Shown piece by piece: positions 1 through 5,513 of a DNA stretch of 5,513 nt. The number at the start of each line of letters is the position of its first letter. Within the stretch, counting starts at the first letter, position 1. The notes beneath the pieces are model-generated. The model did no database searches. It saw only the letters and a list, made by a program, of their open reading frames with translations, and was not told the DNA's origin. Source of the stretch: Gemmatimonadota bacterium (GTDB lineage: Bacteria; Gemmatimonadota; Gemmatimonadetes; Longimicrobiales; Gaopeijiaceae); assembly GCA_024638395.1 (NCBI GenBank), contig JAHEKK010000262.1:1-5513 (forward strand), written 5' to 3'. Both the position numbers and the translations under genes were made by a program.

Positions 1-245
1 CATTGGGCCTCGTCTTCCGCAAAGGTATGTGCTCCTCTGGGTTGTGGGTATCGGGAAGAATACGCTCCCAATGGGTCCGTCAGGCTCGCGTACGATTGCC
101 CCGCCGCCGGTACCGGCCGGGGCAGCCAGCCAGTATGGTTGTACCCGTCATGGTGGGCTCCAAGGAGGCCGGCGAGCCGAGCGAGCCATACGTCGACTTC
201 TGGGGGCCCGGACCCACGCCGGAATCCGGGGCGGGTGACTTTATC
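1..245. other. 5' flank without a recognisable gene
   Basis: This stretch before the nuclease has no identifiable gene. The nuclease reading frame stays open through it, but the residues it would encode are rich in Arg, Pro and Gly and match no domain. In GC-rich DNA such run-on frames are common. In-frame ATG codons at 135 and 150 could give longer nuclease products, but neither has a Shine-Dalgarno at proper distance. A strong AAGGAGG lies at 162-168 with no ATG, GTG or TTG in the next 12 bases. I found no convincing -35/-10 pair. It probably holds the nuclease promoter and leader. Confidence 0.5.
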
Positions 246-1643
246 GTGCGGATCACATTCTGGGGCGCGGCCCAGACGGTTACAGGATCCATGCACCTGA
301 TCGAGCTCGAGAACGGCTCGCGGGTACTTCTGGATTGCGGGCTCTACCAGGGGCGGAGGTCGGAGGCGAATCGCATCAACCGGGACCTCCCCTTTGATGG
401 AGGATCGATCGACGTGGTGCTCCTCAGCCACGCCCACATCGATCACTCGGGTCTGCTTCCCTACCTCTACAAGCAGGGGTTCCGGGGCAGGATCTACGCG
501 ACCCATGCGACTTATGATCTCTGTGCCCTCATGCTTCTGGACAGCGCCTACATCCAGGAAAAGGACGCCCGTTTCGTCAACAAACGGAACAAGAAGCGCG
601 GTCACGAGAGGGTCGAGCCGCTCTACGACAAAGACGACGCGGAAGCGGTGCTCGACCTTTTCATCGGGGTCGGCTACGGCCAGAGCTTCGAGCCCGTGAA
701 GGGTATGAGCGTGGAATACCGGGACGCCGGCCACATTCTCGGCTCCGCCTCCATCTCGATGGAGATCAAGGAGAACGGGAAGACGAAACGCATCGGATTC
801 ACCGGCGACGTTGGGCGCGCCGGCCGTCCGATTCTGCGGGACCCGGTCCCCATGGCCGACTGCGAGTTCCTCATTTGCGAGTCGACCTATGGAGGAAAGA
901 CCCACGATCCTCCGATGGCCTCGAAGGCGAGGTTGGAGGAGGTGGTGCGGACGACGAGCGCACGGGGGGGCAAGGTCATCATTCCCGCCTTCGCTGTCGG
1001 CAGAACCCAGGAGATCGTCTACATCCTGGACCAGCTCGAAGCGGAGGACCGATTGGCCCCCGTGCCGGTCTATGTCGACAGCCCTCTCGCGGTCAACGTC
1101 ACCGGGGTCTACCAGGTCCATCCGGAGTGCTACGACCAGCCGCTCATCGACTACATGATGACCGACCCCAACCCCTTCGGCTTCGGCCGGCTGACCTACG
1201 TCCGCGCGGTGGAGGATTCCAAACGGCTGAACCAGTCTCAACTGCCGATGGTGGTCATCTCTGCGTCGGGGATGTGCGAGGCGGGACGGATCCTCCATCA
1301 CCTGAGGCATGCGGTAGAGGATCCGAAGAACACGGTACTGATCGTCGGCTATTGTGCCGACCACACCCTCGGCAAGCGGCTGGTGGAGCGCCGGGAGGTG
1401 GTCAAGATCTTCGGTGAGCCTCACCGGCTTCGAGCCGAGGTGGTCGTCATGAACTCCTATTCGGGACACGCCGACGAGCCCGAGCTGGTGGAGTTCCTTT
1501 CGGGTATGGATCAGGACCGTCTGGCCCGGATCGCCCTCGTCCACGGGGCGCCGGAACGGCAGGCCGACCTGAAGGAGCGACTGGTGGCGGAAGGCTACCC
1601 GTCCGTGTCCATCCCGGCCCGGGGCCAATCCGTCGAGGTTTAG
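246..1643 (+). CDS. beta-CASP metallo-beta-lactamase-fold RNA nuclease (CPSF/YSH1 family)
   Basis: A 465-residue protein, the usual size for bacterial short beta-CASP RNA hydrolases (COG1236 type, like Thermus TTHA0252). The family uses two zinc ions to cleave RNA in the cytoplasm, as endonuclease and sometimes 5' exonuclease. Visible zinc ligands are H62, H64, D66 and H67 in SHAHIDHSG, H163 in DAGHILGS, D188 in FTGDVGR, and H408 in SYSGHAD. The beta-CASP acidic motif is E212 in CESTYGG. Further family hallmarks are IIPAFAVGRTQE, YVDSPLAV, the SASGMCEAGRILHHL block (about 340-352) and a C-terminal RMMBL segment with LVHGAPERQ. The GTG start at 246 is chosen because the domain begins there (VRITFWGAAQTVTGS, matching the usual M-K-I-T-F-x-G-A opening); GGTGA at 234-238 is a weak ribosome site. 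The gene stands alone, convergent with padR. All catalytic residues are present, so it should be active; its RNA substrate cannot be told. Confidence 0.93.
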   Translation: MRITFWGAAQTVTGSMHLIELENGSRVLLDCGLYQGRRSEANRINRDLPFDGGSIDVVLLSHAHIDHSGLLPYLYKQGFRGRIYATHATYDLCALMLLDSAYIQEKDARFVNKRNKKRGHERVEPLYDKDDAEAVLDLFIGVGYGQSFEPVKGMSVEYRDAGHILGSASISMEIKENGKTKRIGFTGDVGRAGRPILRDPVPMADCEFLICESTYGGKTHDPPMASKARLEEVVRTTSARGGKVIIPAFAVGRTQEIVYILDQLEAEDRLAPVPVYVDSPLAVNVTGVYQVHPECYDQPLIDYMMTDPNPFGFGRLTYVRAVEDSKRLNQSQLPMVVISASGMCEAGRILHHLRHAVEDPKNTVLIVGYCADHTLGKRLVERREVVKIFGEPHRLRAEVVVMNSYSGHADEPELVEFLSGMDQDRLARIALVHGAPERQADLKERLVAEGYPSVSIPARGQSVEV

Positions 1644-1661
1644 GGAAGCTTTGGTCCGGCC

Positions 1662-1674
1662 CCGGGTGTCCCGG
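1662..1674. terminator. Short GC hairpin between convergent genes
   Basis: CCGGG (1662-1666) and CCCGG (1670-1674) form a perfect 5-bp stem with a 3-base loop in the 35-bp gap between the nuclease and padR stops. An alternative TCCGG (1655-1659)/CCGGA (1671-1675) pairing also exists. No T-run follows on either strand, so it is at best a weak or Rho-assisted bidirectional terminator. Confidence 0.25.
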
Positions 1675-1678
1675 AACG

Positions 1679-2341
1679 CTACCCGTCGCCCGAGGCCTGG
1701 TCCTCTTCCGGTGAGTCACCTTGCGAGGCTTTGGCGCCTCCCGTGGGCCGGCGGTCCTTCCGGCGCCGCGCCGCCGCTCGGTCCCAGGCCGCCTCCATGT
1801 CGGTGACGGCCCGGTTCAGGACGTCCTTCATGTCGCCGAACAACTCGTCGTCGTCGGCCCACCCGACGGCGCCCTGAAACGTGGTCTGGGCCAGACGGGA
1901 GAAGGACCTCGATAGGTCCGCCATGTCACGACCGAAGAAACGATCGGAGAACTCGGACACCCGGTCGAAGATGTCGTCCACCTGGCTCCGGTTCTTCGCC
2001 AGGTAGTCGCGGCCTTCATCGGTGATGGTGTAGACCTTCTTCCCGTCCTGGTCGTGGGACTTGAGATAGCCCTGGTCTTCCAGGAGCTGCAGGGTGGGGT
2101 AGACGGATCCTGCACTGGCCTTGTAGCAGCCACGGGATTGCTCCTCGAGGGCCTGCATCACCTCGTAGCCGTGCATGGGCTTGTCTTCGATCAGAGCGAG
2201 GATGGCGAACTTGAGGTCTCCCCGCTCGAACCACTTGATGCGACGGCCCCGGCGCCGAGAACGTTGCCGGTGTCGGCGGCGGGTGTCGCCCCAGGGGCCG
2301 CCCACCAGGACCTCGAAGTCGAAGAAGTCGTCGAAACGCAT
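1679..2341 (-). CDS. PadR-family winged-helix transcriptional regulator
   Basis: A 220-residue cytoplasmic DNA-binding protein. The winged helix-turn-helix spans about 40-117: GDLKFAILALI, then the PadR signature DKPMHGYEVMQALEE, the recognition region SAGSVYPTLQLLEDQGYL, and the wing ending in KKVYTITDEGRDYL. PadR proteins are usually dimeric repressors released by small ligands such as phenolics or drugs. Before the domain lies an Arg-rich stretch (about 21-34, 10 Arg in 14 residues) that may add DNA backbone contacts. After it, about 118-190 looks helical and charged and probably forms the dimer arm; the last 30 residues are polar and likely disordered. The start at 2341 is preferred over an in-frame ATG at 2395 because AGGAGA lies 7 bases upstream. 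It is divergent from the hydrolase lipoprotein, and its own promoter overlaps the TATATC array, suggesting autorepression. The ligand is unknown. Confidence 0.93.
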   Translation of the reverse strand: MRFDDFFDFEVLVGGPWGDTRRRHRQRSRRRGRRIKWFERGDLKFAILALIEDKPMHGYEVMQALEEQSRGCYKASAGSVYPTLQLLEDQGYLKSHDQDGKKVYTITDEGRDYLAKNRSQVDDIFDRVSEFSDRFFGRDMADLSRSFSRLAQTTFQGAVGWADDDELFGDMKDVLNRAVTDMEAAWDRAAARRRKDRRPTGGAKASQGDSPEEDQASGDG

Positions 2342-2348
2342 GGCGTGC

Positions 2349-2354
2349 TCTCCT
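2349..2354 (-). promoter_or_regulatory. Shine-Dalgarno of padR
   Basis: On the minus strand AGGAGA precedes the ATG at 2341 by 7 bases. It decides the start against the upstream in-frame ATG at 2395, which would add 18 unconserved residues. Confidence 0.75.
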
Positions 2355-2416
2355 GTGTTGATCCCGGTCCGGGTCTGTGGGAGCCGGAAGTCCACTTGGC
2401 CACAGGCCCTGGATCA

Positions 2417-2467
2417 CGATATATCGGTTTATATCGAAAATATATCGGTTACTATGGCGATATATCA
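2417..2467. promoter_or_regulatory. AT-rich TATATC box array, likely PadR operator
   Basis: A 51-bp AT-rich island in GC-rich DNA, between divergent padR and the hydrolase. TATATC occurs at 2420-2425, 2430-2435, 2441-2446 and 2461-2466, with spacings of 10, 11 and 20 bp, so all boxes face the same side of the helix. The outer boxes are dyads: CGATATATCG (2417-2426, perfect palindrome) and CGATATATCA (2458-2467, one mismatch). ATATATCG (2440-2447) and CGATATAT (2458-2465) form a perfect inverted repeat with a 10-bp gap. ATATATCGGTT is repeated exactly at 2419-2429 and 2440-2450. PadR genes often lie beside their own operator, so binding by this PadR is the natural inference, but no binding data can be read from sequence. 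Confidence 0.7.
2428..2455 (+). promoter_or_regulatory. Possible promoter of the hydrolase gene
   Basis: TTTATA (2428-2433) and TACTAT (2450-2455) are 16 bp apart and each match the sigma-70 consensus at about 4 of 6 positions. It would face the hydrolase with a leader of roughly 180 bases. It is weaker than the padR promoter and lies in the same box array; other starts in the leader cannot be excluded. Confidence 0.28.
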
Positions 2468-2468
2468 A
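2439..2468 (-). promoter_or_regulatory. Predicted sigma-70-like promoter of padR
   Basis: On the minus strand TTGATA (2468-2463) and TATATT (2444-2439) are separated by 18 bp and each match consensus at 5 of 6 positions. Transcription would start near 2432, giving a leader of about 90 bases. Both hexamers lie within or against TATATC boxes, so a bound regulator would block polymerase. Confidence 0.5.
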
Positions 2469-2634
2469 GACAGGTTGTGAAAATGAGGCTGCGGAAGCCC
2501 GAAGTCGCGCGCGCTGGAGGGGTGGCGCCCCAGAGGCTCTGAGCACCTCTCGGGCACCCACGTGGCACGAGGCCACGCGAGTCGCCAGGTTGTCGAGAAG
2601 ACGCCCCGGGGCCAGGGGCCACCTTCCCTTTCTT
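2469..2634 (+). other. GC-rich leader between operator array and hydrolase
   Basis: About 165 bases with no convincing gene. It contains a perfect 6-bp stem, CGTGGC (2561-2566)/GCCACG (2572-2577) with a 5-base loop, a GGGG/CCCC hairpin near 2519-2531, and a GCCCCGGGGC palindrome at 2603-2612. None has a following T-run and none matches a riboswitch class I recognise. It is probably an untranslated leader of the hydrolase mRNA if transcription begins in the AT-rich array. Confidence 0.35.
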
Positions 2635-2638
2635 GGAG
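2635..2638 (+). promoter_or_regulatory. Shine-Dalgarno of the hydrolase
   Basis: GGAG ends 5 bases before the ATG at 2644. It selects this ATG over the longer in-frame extension reaching back through the operator array, and the chosen start gives a proper signal peptide. Confidence 0.7.
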
Positions 2639-2643
2639 ACACG

Positions 2644-3675
2644 ATGCACAGCCGGTTCGGCAAGATCATGATGGTTGTGTTGACCGGAGCGGGAGTCAGT
2701 CTTGGGGCATGTGGCGACCGTGGCGCTGCCGGCGCACGTGAGTCAGGAGCTTCGGATTCTCCAGGGGACGAGGTCGCGGCGCCGCGCCTCGAGTCGATGG
2801 CCGACTCGGCCGGCTTCGTGGTGGTGGGTGACACGCGCCTCTACTTCACGGCCCACGGGGCCGGCGAGCCGCTTCTCGTCGTCCATGGCGGTCCCGGGTT
2901 GGACCAGAGGTACATGCGCCCCTGGCTGGACGGGCTCCAGGACGTTGCGCGGGTGGTCTACTACGACCAGCGTGGCACCGGCGGGTCCACGGGGCCGTTT
3001 ACGGCCGAAGCCCTGCATTTCGATCAGTTCGTCGAGGATCTCGACCGCATCCGCATCGCCATGGGATGGGAGCGGTTCACGGTCCTGGGACACTCGTGGG
3101 GTGGGATTCTCGCGGTGGCCTACGCCCGCCTGCATCCCGAACGGCTGGACGGGTTGATCCTGATGAGCACTGCGGAGCCGGGGACCCGGTTCGCGGCCCA
3201 GGCGGCGCAGAGGAGCCAGGACGTGAGGTCGGCGGAAGACCAGGCCAGGATCCAGGAGATCATGGCGTCCGATGCGTTTGCGGAGGGCGAGTCCGCGCCG
3301 GTGAGCGAGATCTTCCGGATCGTGTTCCGTTCCACGTTGGCCGATCCGTCGGACATCGAGAAGTTGGACCTGGCATTGAGTGAGGCCACGGCCCGAAATC
3401 GGCAAGAGGTCACGCGCCTGCTGCAGCAGGGCATGGTCCAGCCGGAGTGGTGGCCCGACCTCGGGAGCATCGCTGTGCCCACCCTGATCCTCCACGGCCG
3501 GCATGATCCGCAACCCATGGAGATGGCCGTGGCCATGAGCGACAGCTTCCCCGACGCGCGCCTCGTCCGCCTGCGGGAGTCCGGCCACTTTCCTTTTGCC
3601 GAGGAACCCGAGGTGGTCATGAACGAGATTCGCAGCTTCCTCAGGGAGGGGCGGTCCTCCTCCGCGGGGTCATGA
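2644..3675 (+). CDS. Alpha/beta hydrolase lipoprotein, proline iminopeptidase-like
   Basis: A 343-residue predicted lipoprotein. The N-terminus has R4 and K7, a hydrophobic segment (about 8-22) and a lipobox LGAC with C23 as the modified residue; the next residue is Gly, which in Gram-negatives does not signal inner-membrane retention. A linker rich in Gly, Ala, Ser and charged residues (24-60) precedes the hydrolase domain. Visible motifs are the oxyanion HGGPG (81-85), DQRG (108-111), the nucleophile elbow GHSWGG with S151, D288 in HGRHDPQP, and H315 in ESGHFPF. HGGPG with DQRG and GHSWGG is typical of the proline iminopeptidase (peptidase S33) branch, which removes N-terminal proline from peptides; related enzymes cleave amides, esters or lactones. 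The helical cap (about 180-260) decides substrate and cannot be read. All triad residues are present. Divergent from padR across the box array, so it is probably PadR-controlled; it ends overlapping the convergent dehydrogenase. Confidence 0.9.
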   Translation: MHSRFGKIMMVVLTGAGVSLGACGDRGAAGARESGASDSPGDEVAAPRLESMADSAGFVVVGDTRLYFTAHGAGEPLLVVHGGPGLDQRYMRPWLDGLQDVARVVYYDQRGTGGSTGPFTAEALHFDQFVEDLDRIRIAMGWERFTVLGHSWGGILAVAYARLHPERLDGLILMSTAEPGTRFAAQAAQRSQDVRSAEDQARIQEIMASDAFAEGESAPVSEIFRIVFRSTLADPSDIEKLDLALSEATARNRQEVTRLLQQGMVQPEWWPDLGSIAVPTLILHGRHDPQPMEMAVAMSDSFPDARLVRLRESGHFPFAEEPEVVMNEIRSFLREGRSSSAGS

Positions 3676-4824
3676 GGCCGAGTCGATACGGTACACCGCG
3701 CCGCCTGACGTGAGCACGTAGATCTCGCCGGCGGCGTCCTCCCCGAAAGAGGTCACGTTGCCCACGTTGGGCAGGTCCCATTCCATGTGGTCGATGGCCT
3801 GTTGGCCGTCGTAACGGAACGACCGAATCCAACCCGTGCAGAAGTCCGAGTAGAAGTAATGGCCGACGACGCCCGGGATTCCGGCCCCCCGGTATACGTA
3901 TCCGCCCGTGACGGAGCAGCCCTCGTCGTGATCGTATTCGTGGACCGGCATGGTGAGGCCATTCATGTCGCAGGTGCCGGACTCGAAGCACTCGGTTCCC
4001 TCCATCGTGGCCCAGCCGTAGTTCAAGCCCGCGGCTCCGGCGGGAGCGACGTTGATCTCCTCCAGGCGGTTCTGCCCGACGTCTGCGATGTAGAGCTCCT
4101 GGGTGCTGCGGTCGAACGAGAACCGCCAGGGATTCCGGAGGCCGGAAGCCCAGATCTCCGGGAGACCGCCGCCGGATGCATAGGGGTTGTCCGAGGGGAT
4201 CCCATACGGCGATTGAGCGTCCACGTCGAGGCGGAGGAGGGCGCCGTTCAGGCTGTTGAGATTCTGGCCGTTGCCCTGCGGGTCTCCGCCCGATCCACCG
4301 TCGCCCATCCCTATGTAAAGCATGCCGTCCGCGCCGATCTGGAGCTGCCCGCCGTTGTGGTTGGCGAAGGGCTGTGGGATGCGGATGATCTCGAAGGCCG
4401 TGCCCGGGTCCGCGGCCGTGCGCTGGGCGTTGGCCTCGTACCGCTCGACGACCGTGGTCCCGCCGTTGTCCGTGTAATTGACGAACAGTTGTCCGTTGGT
4501 CCCGAAGTCCGGATGAAAGACCATGGACAGAAGACCGCGCTCCCCATCGGCATCCGTCTGTGAGGAGATGTCCAGGAACGGATTCGGCAGAACCTGCCCA
4601 CCGTCGATCACCCGGACGGTGCCGCGTTGCTCCACGACGAAGAGGCGGGGGTCGCCGGCGATCGCGGTGAGGTACACGGGGCTGGCCAGCCCCCCTGCGA
4701 CCTGGGTCAAAGTGAGTCCGTCGCTGCTCGGAATCGGTACGGTCGTCGGGTTCGAATCGGTGCAGGCCGCGGCGGCATGAAGGGTCAAGAAGGCCGTCAA
4801 CACGGCGGCAGGGCGTAGCGTCAC
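3670..4824 (-). CDS. PQQ-dependent glucose/sorbosone dehydrogenase-type lipoprotein
   Basis: A 384-residue predicted exported beta-propeller of the GSDH family (COG2133), which oxidises sugar aldehydes or aldoses with PQQ in the periplasm and passes electrons to the respiratory chain. The N-terminus has a short signal (R4, hydrophobic 6-20) ending in AAAAC, with C21 as likely lipid-modified residue; the lipobox is Ala-rich and so less certain. Family motifs include GLASPVYLT (45-53), ERGLLSMVFHPDF (95-107), NHNGGQLQIGADGMLYIGMGDGG (about 155-177) with the likely catalytic base H156, GLRNPWRFSFD with R230 and N231, IADVGQNRLEEIN (246-258), and GGYVYRGAGIPGVVGHYFYSDFC (307-329). C279, C285, C303 and C329 could form disulfides. 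The GTG at 4824 is chosen for AGAGGA 7 bases upstream and the signal peptide; the frame is open further upstream into nudC, but without domain content. Whether it truly uses PQQ and which sugar it oxidises are inferred from the family. Confidence 0.9.
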   Translation of the reverse strand: MTLRPAAVLTAFLTLHAAAACTDSNPTTVPIPSSDGLTLTQVAGGLASPVYLTAIAGDPRLFVVEQRGTVRVIDGGQVLPNPFLDISSQTDADGERGLLSMVFHPDFGTNGQLFVNYTDNGGTTVVERYEANAQRTAADPGTAFEIIRIPQPFANHNGGQLQIGADGMLYIGMGDGGSGGDPQGNGQNLNSLNGALLRLDVDAQSPYGIPSDNPYASGGGLPEIWASGLRNPWRFSFDRSTQELYIADVGQNRLEEINVAPAGAAGLNYGWATMEGTECFESGTCDMNGLTMPVHEYDHDEGCSVTGGYVYRGAGIPGVVGHYFYSDFCTGWIRSFRYDGQQAIDHMEWDLPNVGNVTSFGEDAAGEIYVLTSGGAVYRIDSAS

Positions 4825-4831
4825 GGGGCCG

Positions 4832-4837
4832 TCCTCT
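4832..4837 (-). promoter_or_regulatory. Shine-Dalgarno of the sugar dehydrogenase
   Basis: AGAGGA on the minus strand ends 7 bases before the GTG at 4824 and supports this non-ATG start. Confidence 0.65.
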
Positions 4838-4900
4838 TTCAATTGGGCAACAGGGTCACGGGGTGGGTCTGCAAGCTCCACTCCGTCTCCAGAAGCGTTT

Positions 4901-5513
4901 CTACGACCGCTTTCCCCGTCGAGGCCGGCCTGCGGCAGTCCACGTGGGCGCGGACGTCGGATCGCGGCCGTTCCGGTTGAGAAAGTCGTCGATGAGGATG
5001 CGGGCGATCGAATACGTGGGAGGCACGGGGGGCATGTCGTCCGCGGTGAACCACCCGACTTCCTCGATCTCGTCGTCCTCGGCGCGGAGCTCGCCCCCGG
5101 CATACTCGGCCGTGAATCCCACCATGAGAGAGTCCGGGAAGGGCCACGGCTGGCTCCCGAAGTAGCGGACATTCTCCACCTCCACGCCCGACTCCTCGCG
5201 GATCTCCCTCCGAACAGCTTCCTCCAGGTTTTCTCCCGGGTCCACGAAGCCGGCAAGGACGGAGTAGAATCCAGGCGGGTGGCGACGGGAGCGCCCCAGA
5301 AGGATGCGATCGCCCCGGGTCACCTGGACGATGATCGCCGGAGAAATCTTGGGAAACTTCTGGTGCCCGCAGGAGGTGCACTCGAAGGCCCGCCCCCCGT
5401 CTCCCTCTCTAGTGGGTGCCCCGCACGCGCCGCAGTACCTGGACGTGTGGCGCCAACGCCTGAGGTGTGCCGCAGTGAGGGCGAGACGGGCGTTGTCCTC
5501 GCCCACCAGGGTC
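4901..5513 (-). CDS. nudC: NADH pyrophosphatase NudC, C-terminal part (5' end outside window)
   Basis: The visible 203 codons hold the zinc ribbon and Nudix domain of NudC, which hydrolyses NADH to NMNH and AMP and removes NAD caps from RNA. Numbering from the GTG at 5506: zinc cysteines C25, C28, C43 and C46 (YCGACG and CTSCG); FPKISPAIIV, a variant of the common YPRxxP; LAGFVDPGE leading into a complete Nudix box G86-x5-E92-x7-R100-E101-I102-R103-E104-E105-S106-G107-V108; and the NudC signature SQPWPFPDSLM (118-128). That signature separates NudC from other Nudix enzymes. The frame stays open to the window edge through the GTG at 5506, which lies just before the zinc ribbon; full NudC proteins carry another N-terminal domain, so the gene is cut, not truncated. 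The C-terminal tail (about 176-201) is basic and unconserved. It lies 76 bp upstream of the dehydrogenase on the same strand, so co-transcription is possible. Confidence 0.93.
   Translation of the reverse strand, partial: TLVGEDNARLALTAAHLRRWRHTSRYCGACGAPTREGDGGRAFECTSCGHQKFPKISPAIIVQVTRGDRILLGRSRRHPPGFYSVLAGFVDPGENLEEAVRREIREESGVEVENVRYFGSQPWPFPDSLMVGFTAEYAGGELRAEDDEIEEVGWFTADDMPPVPPTYSIARILIDDFLNRNGRDPTSAPTWTAAGRPRRGKRS

Noticed and set aside
2417..2467. CRISPR-like or replication-origin iterons
   Set aside because: The boxes are only 6-11 bp and 10-21 bp apart, far too short for CRISPR repeats and spacers. No replication gene, DnaA boxes or parallel origin features are present.
2483..2542. 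Possible 19-residue leader peptide beginning ATG at 2483
   Set aside because: Only a poor ribosome site precedes it, there is no run of regulatory codons, and no attenuator hairpin with a T-run follows.
2558..2565. CCACGTGG palindrome as an operator
   Set aside because: A single 8-bp GC-rich palindrome without repeats or a matching regulator; likely chance and part of the CGTGGC hairpin.
2743..3588. Long minus-strand open frame (281 codons) opposite the hydrolase
   Set aside because: It lies entirely antisense to a gene with a full catalytic triad, has no recognisable domain, and long antisense frames are expected in GC-rich coding DNA.
3787..4563. Plus-strand open frame (258 codons) opposite the dehydrogenase
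   Set aside because: It mirrors the codon pattern of the well-supported GSDH-family gene and has no domain of its own.
4839..5381. Minus-strand open frame overlapping nudC in another frame
   Set aside because: Arg/Pro/Gly-rich shadow of the NudC coding sequence, without a domain.
4901..5506. nudC as a truncated pseudogene
   Set aside because: The frame continues to the window edge and the zinc ribbon, Nudix box and SQPWPFP motif are intact; the missing N-terminus is simply outside the window.

Overview
The window is GC-rich, densely coding bacterial DNA. It holds five protein genes: four complete and one cut by the right edge. Two proteins carry lipoprotein-type signal peptides with a lipobox cysteine, which points to a Gram-negative envelope. 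The gene mix (a PadR regulator with an Arg-rich N-terminus, a lipoprotein proline-iminopeptidase-like hydrolase, a PQQ sugar dehydrogenase lipoprotein) would suit Gemmatimonadota or a similar GC-rich environmental phylum. That placement is only an impression; no rRNA or other phylogenetic marker is present.

Layout. (1) 246-1643 (+): a beta-CASP metallo-beta-lactamase-fold RNA nuclease of the CPSF/YSH1 family, preceded by about 245 bp with no recognisable gene. (2) 1679-2341 (-): a PadR-family transcriptional regulator, convergent with the nuclease across a 35-bp gap. (3) 2342-2643: a divergent 302-bp regulatory region containing a very AT-rich patch (2417-2467) with four TATATC boxes spaced 10, 11 and 20 bp apart. 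(4) 2644-3675 (+): an alpha/beta hydrolase lipoprotein with a full catalytic triad. (5) 3670-4824 (-): a glucose/sorbosone dehydrogenase-type PQQ enzyme, also a predicted lipoprotein. Its stop codon overlaps the hydrolase stop inside one TCATGA palindrome. (6) 4901-5513 (-): NudC-type NADH/NAD-RNA pyrophosphatase, missing its N-terminal domain beyond the window edge and probably upstream of and co-directional with the dehydrogenase.

How they may work together. The best-supported unit is padR plus the divergent hydrolase. The box array sits between them and overlaps a good sigma-70-like promoter for padR, so PadR probably represses itself and perhaps the hydrolase, possibly responding to a small ligand. 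The nuclease, the dehydrogenase and NudC look like ordinary housekeeping or accessory genes with no obvious link to that unit.

I see no CRISPR array, tRNA, rRNA, transposase, phage gene or defence cassette. The most unusual structure is the phased AT-rich operator array. I do not see convincing evidence for a wholly new multi-gene system.
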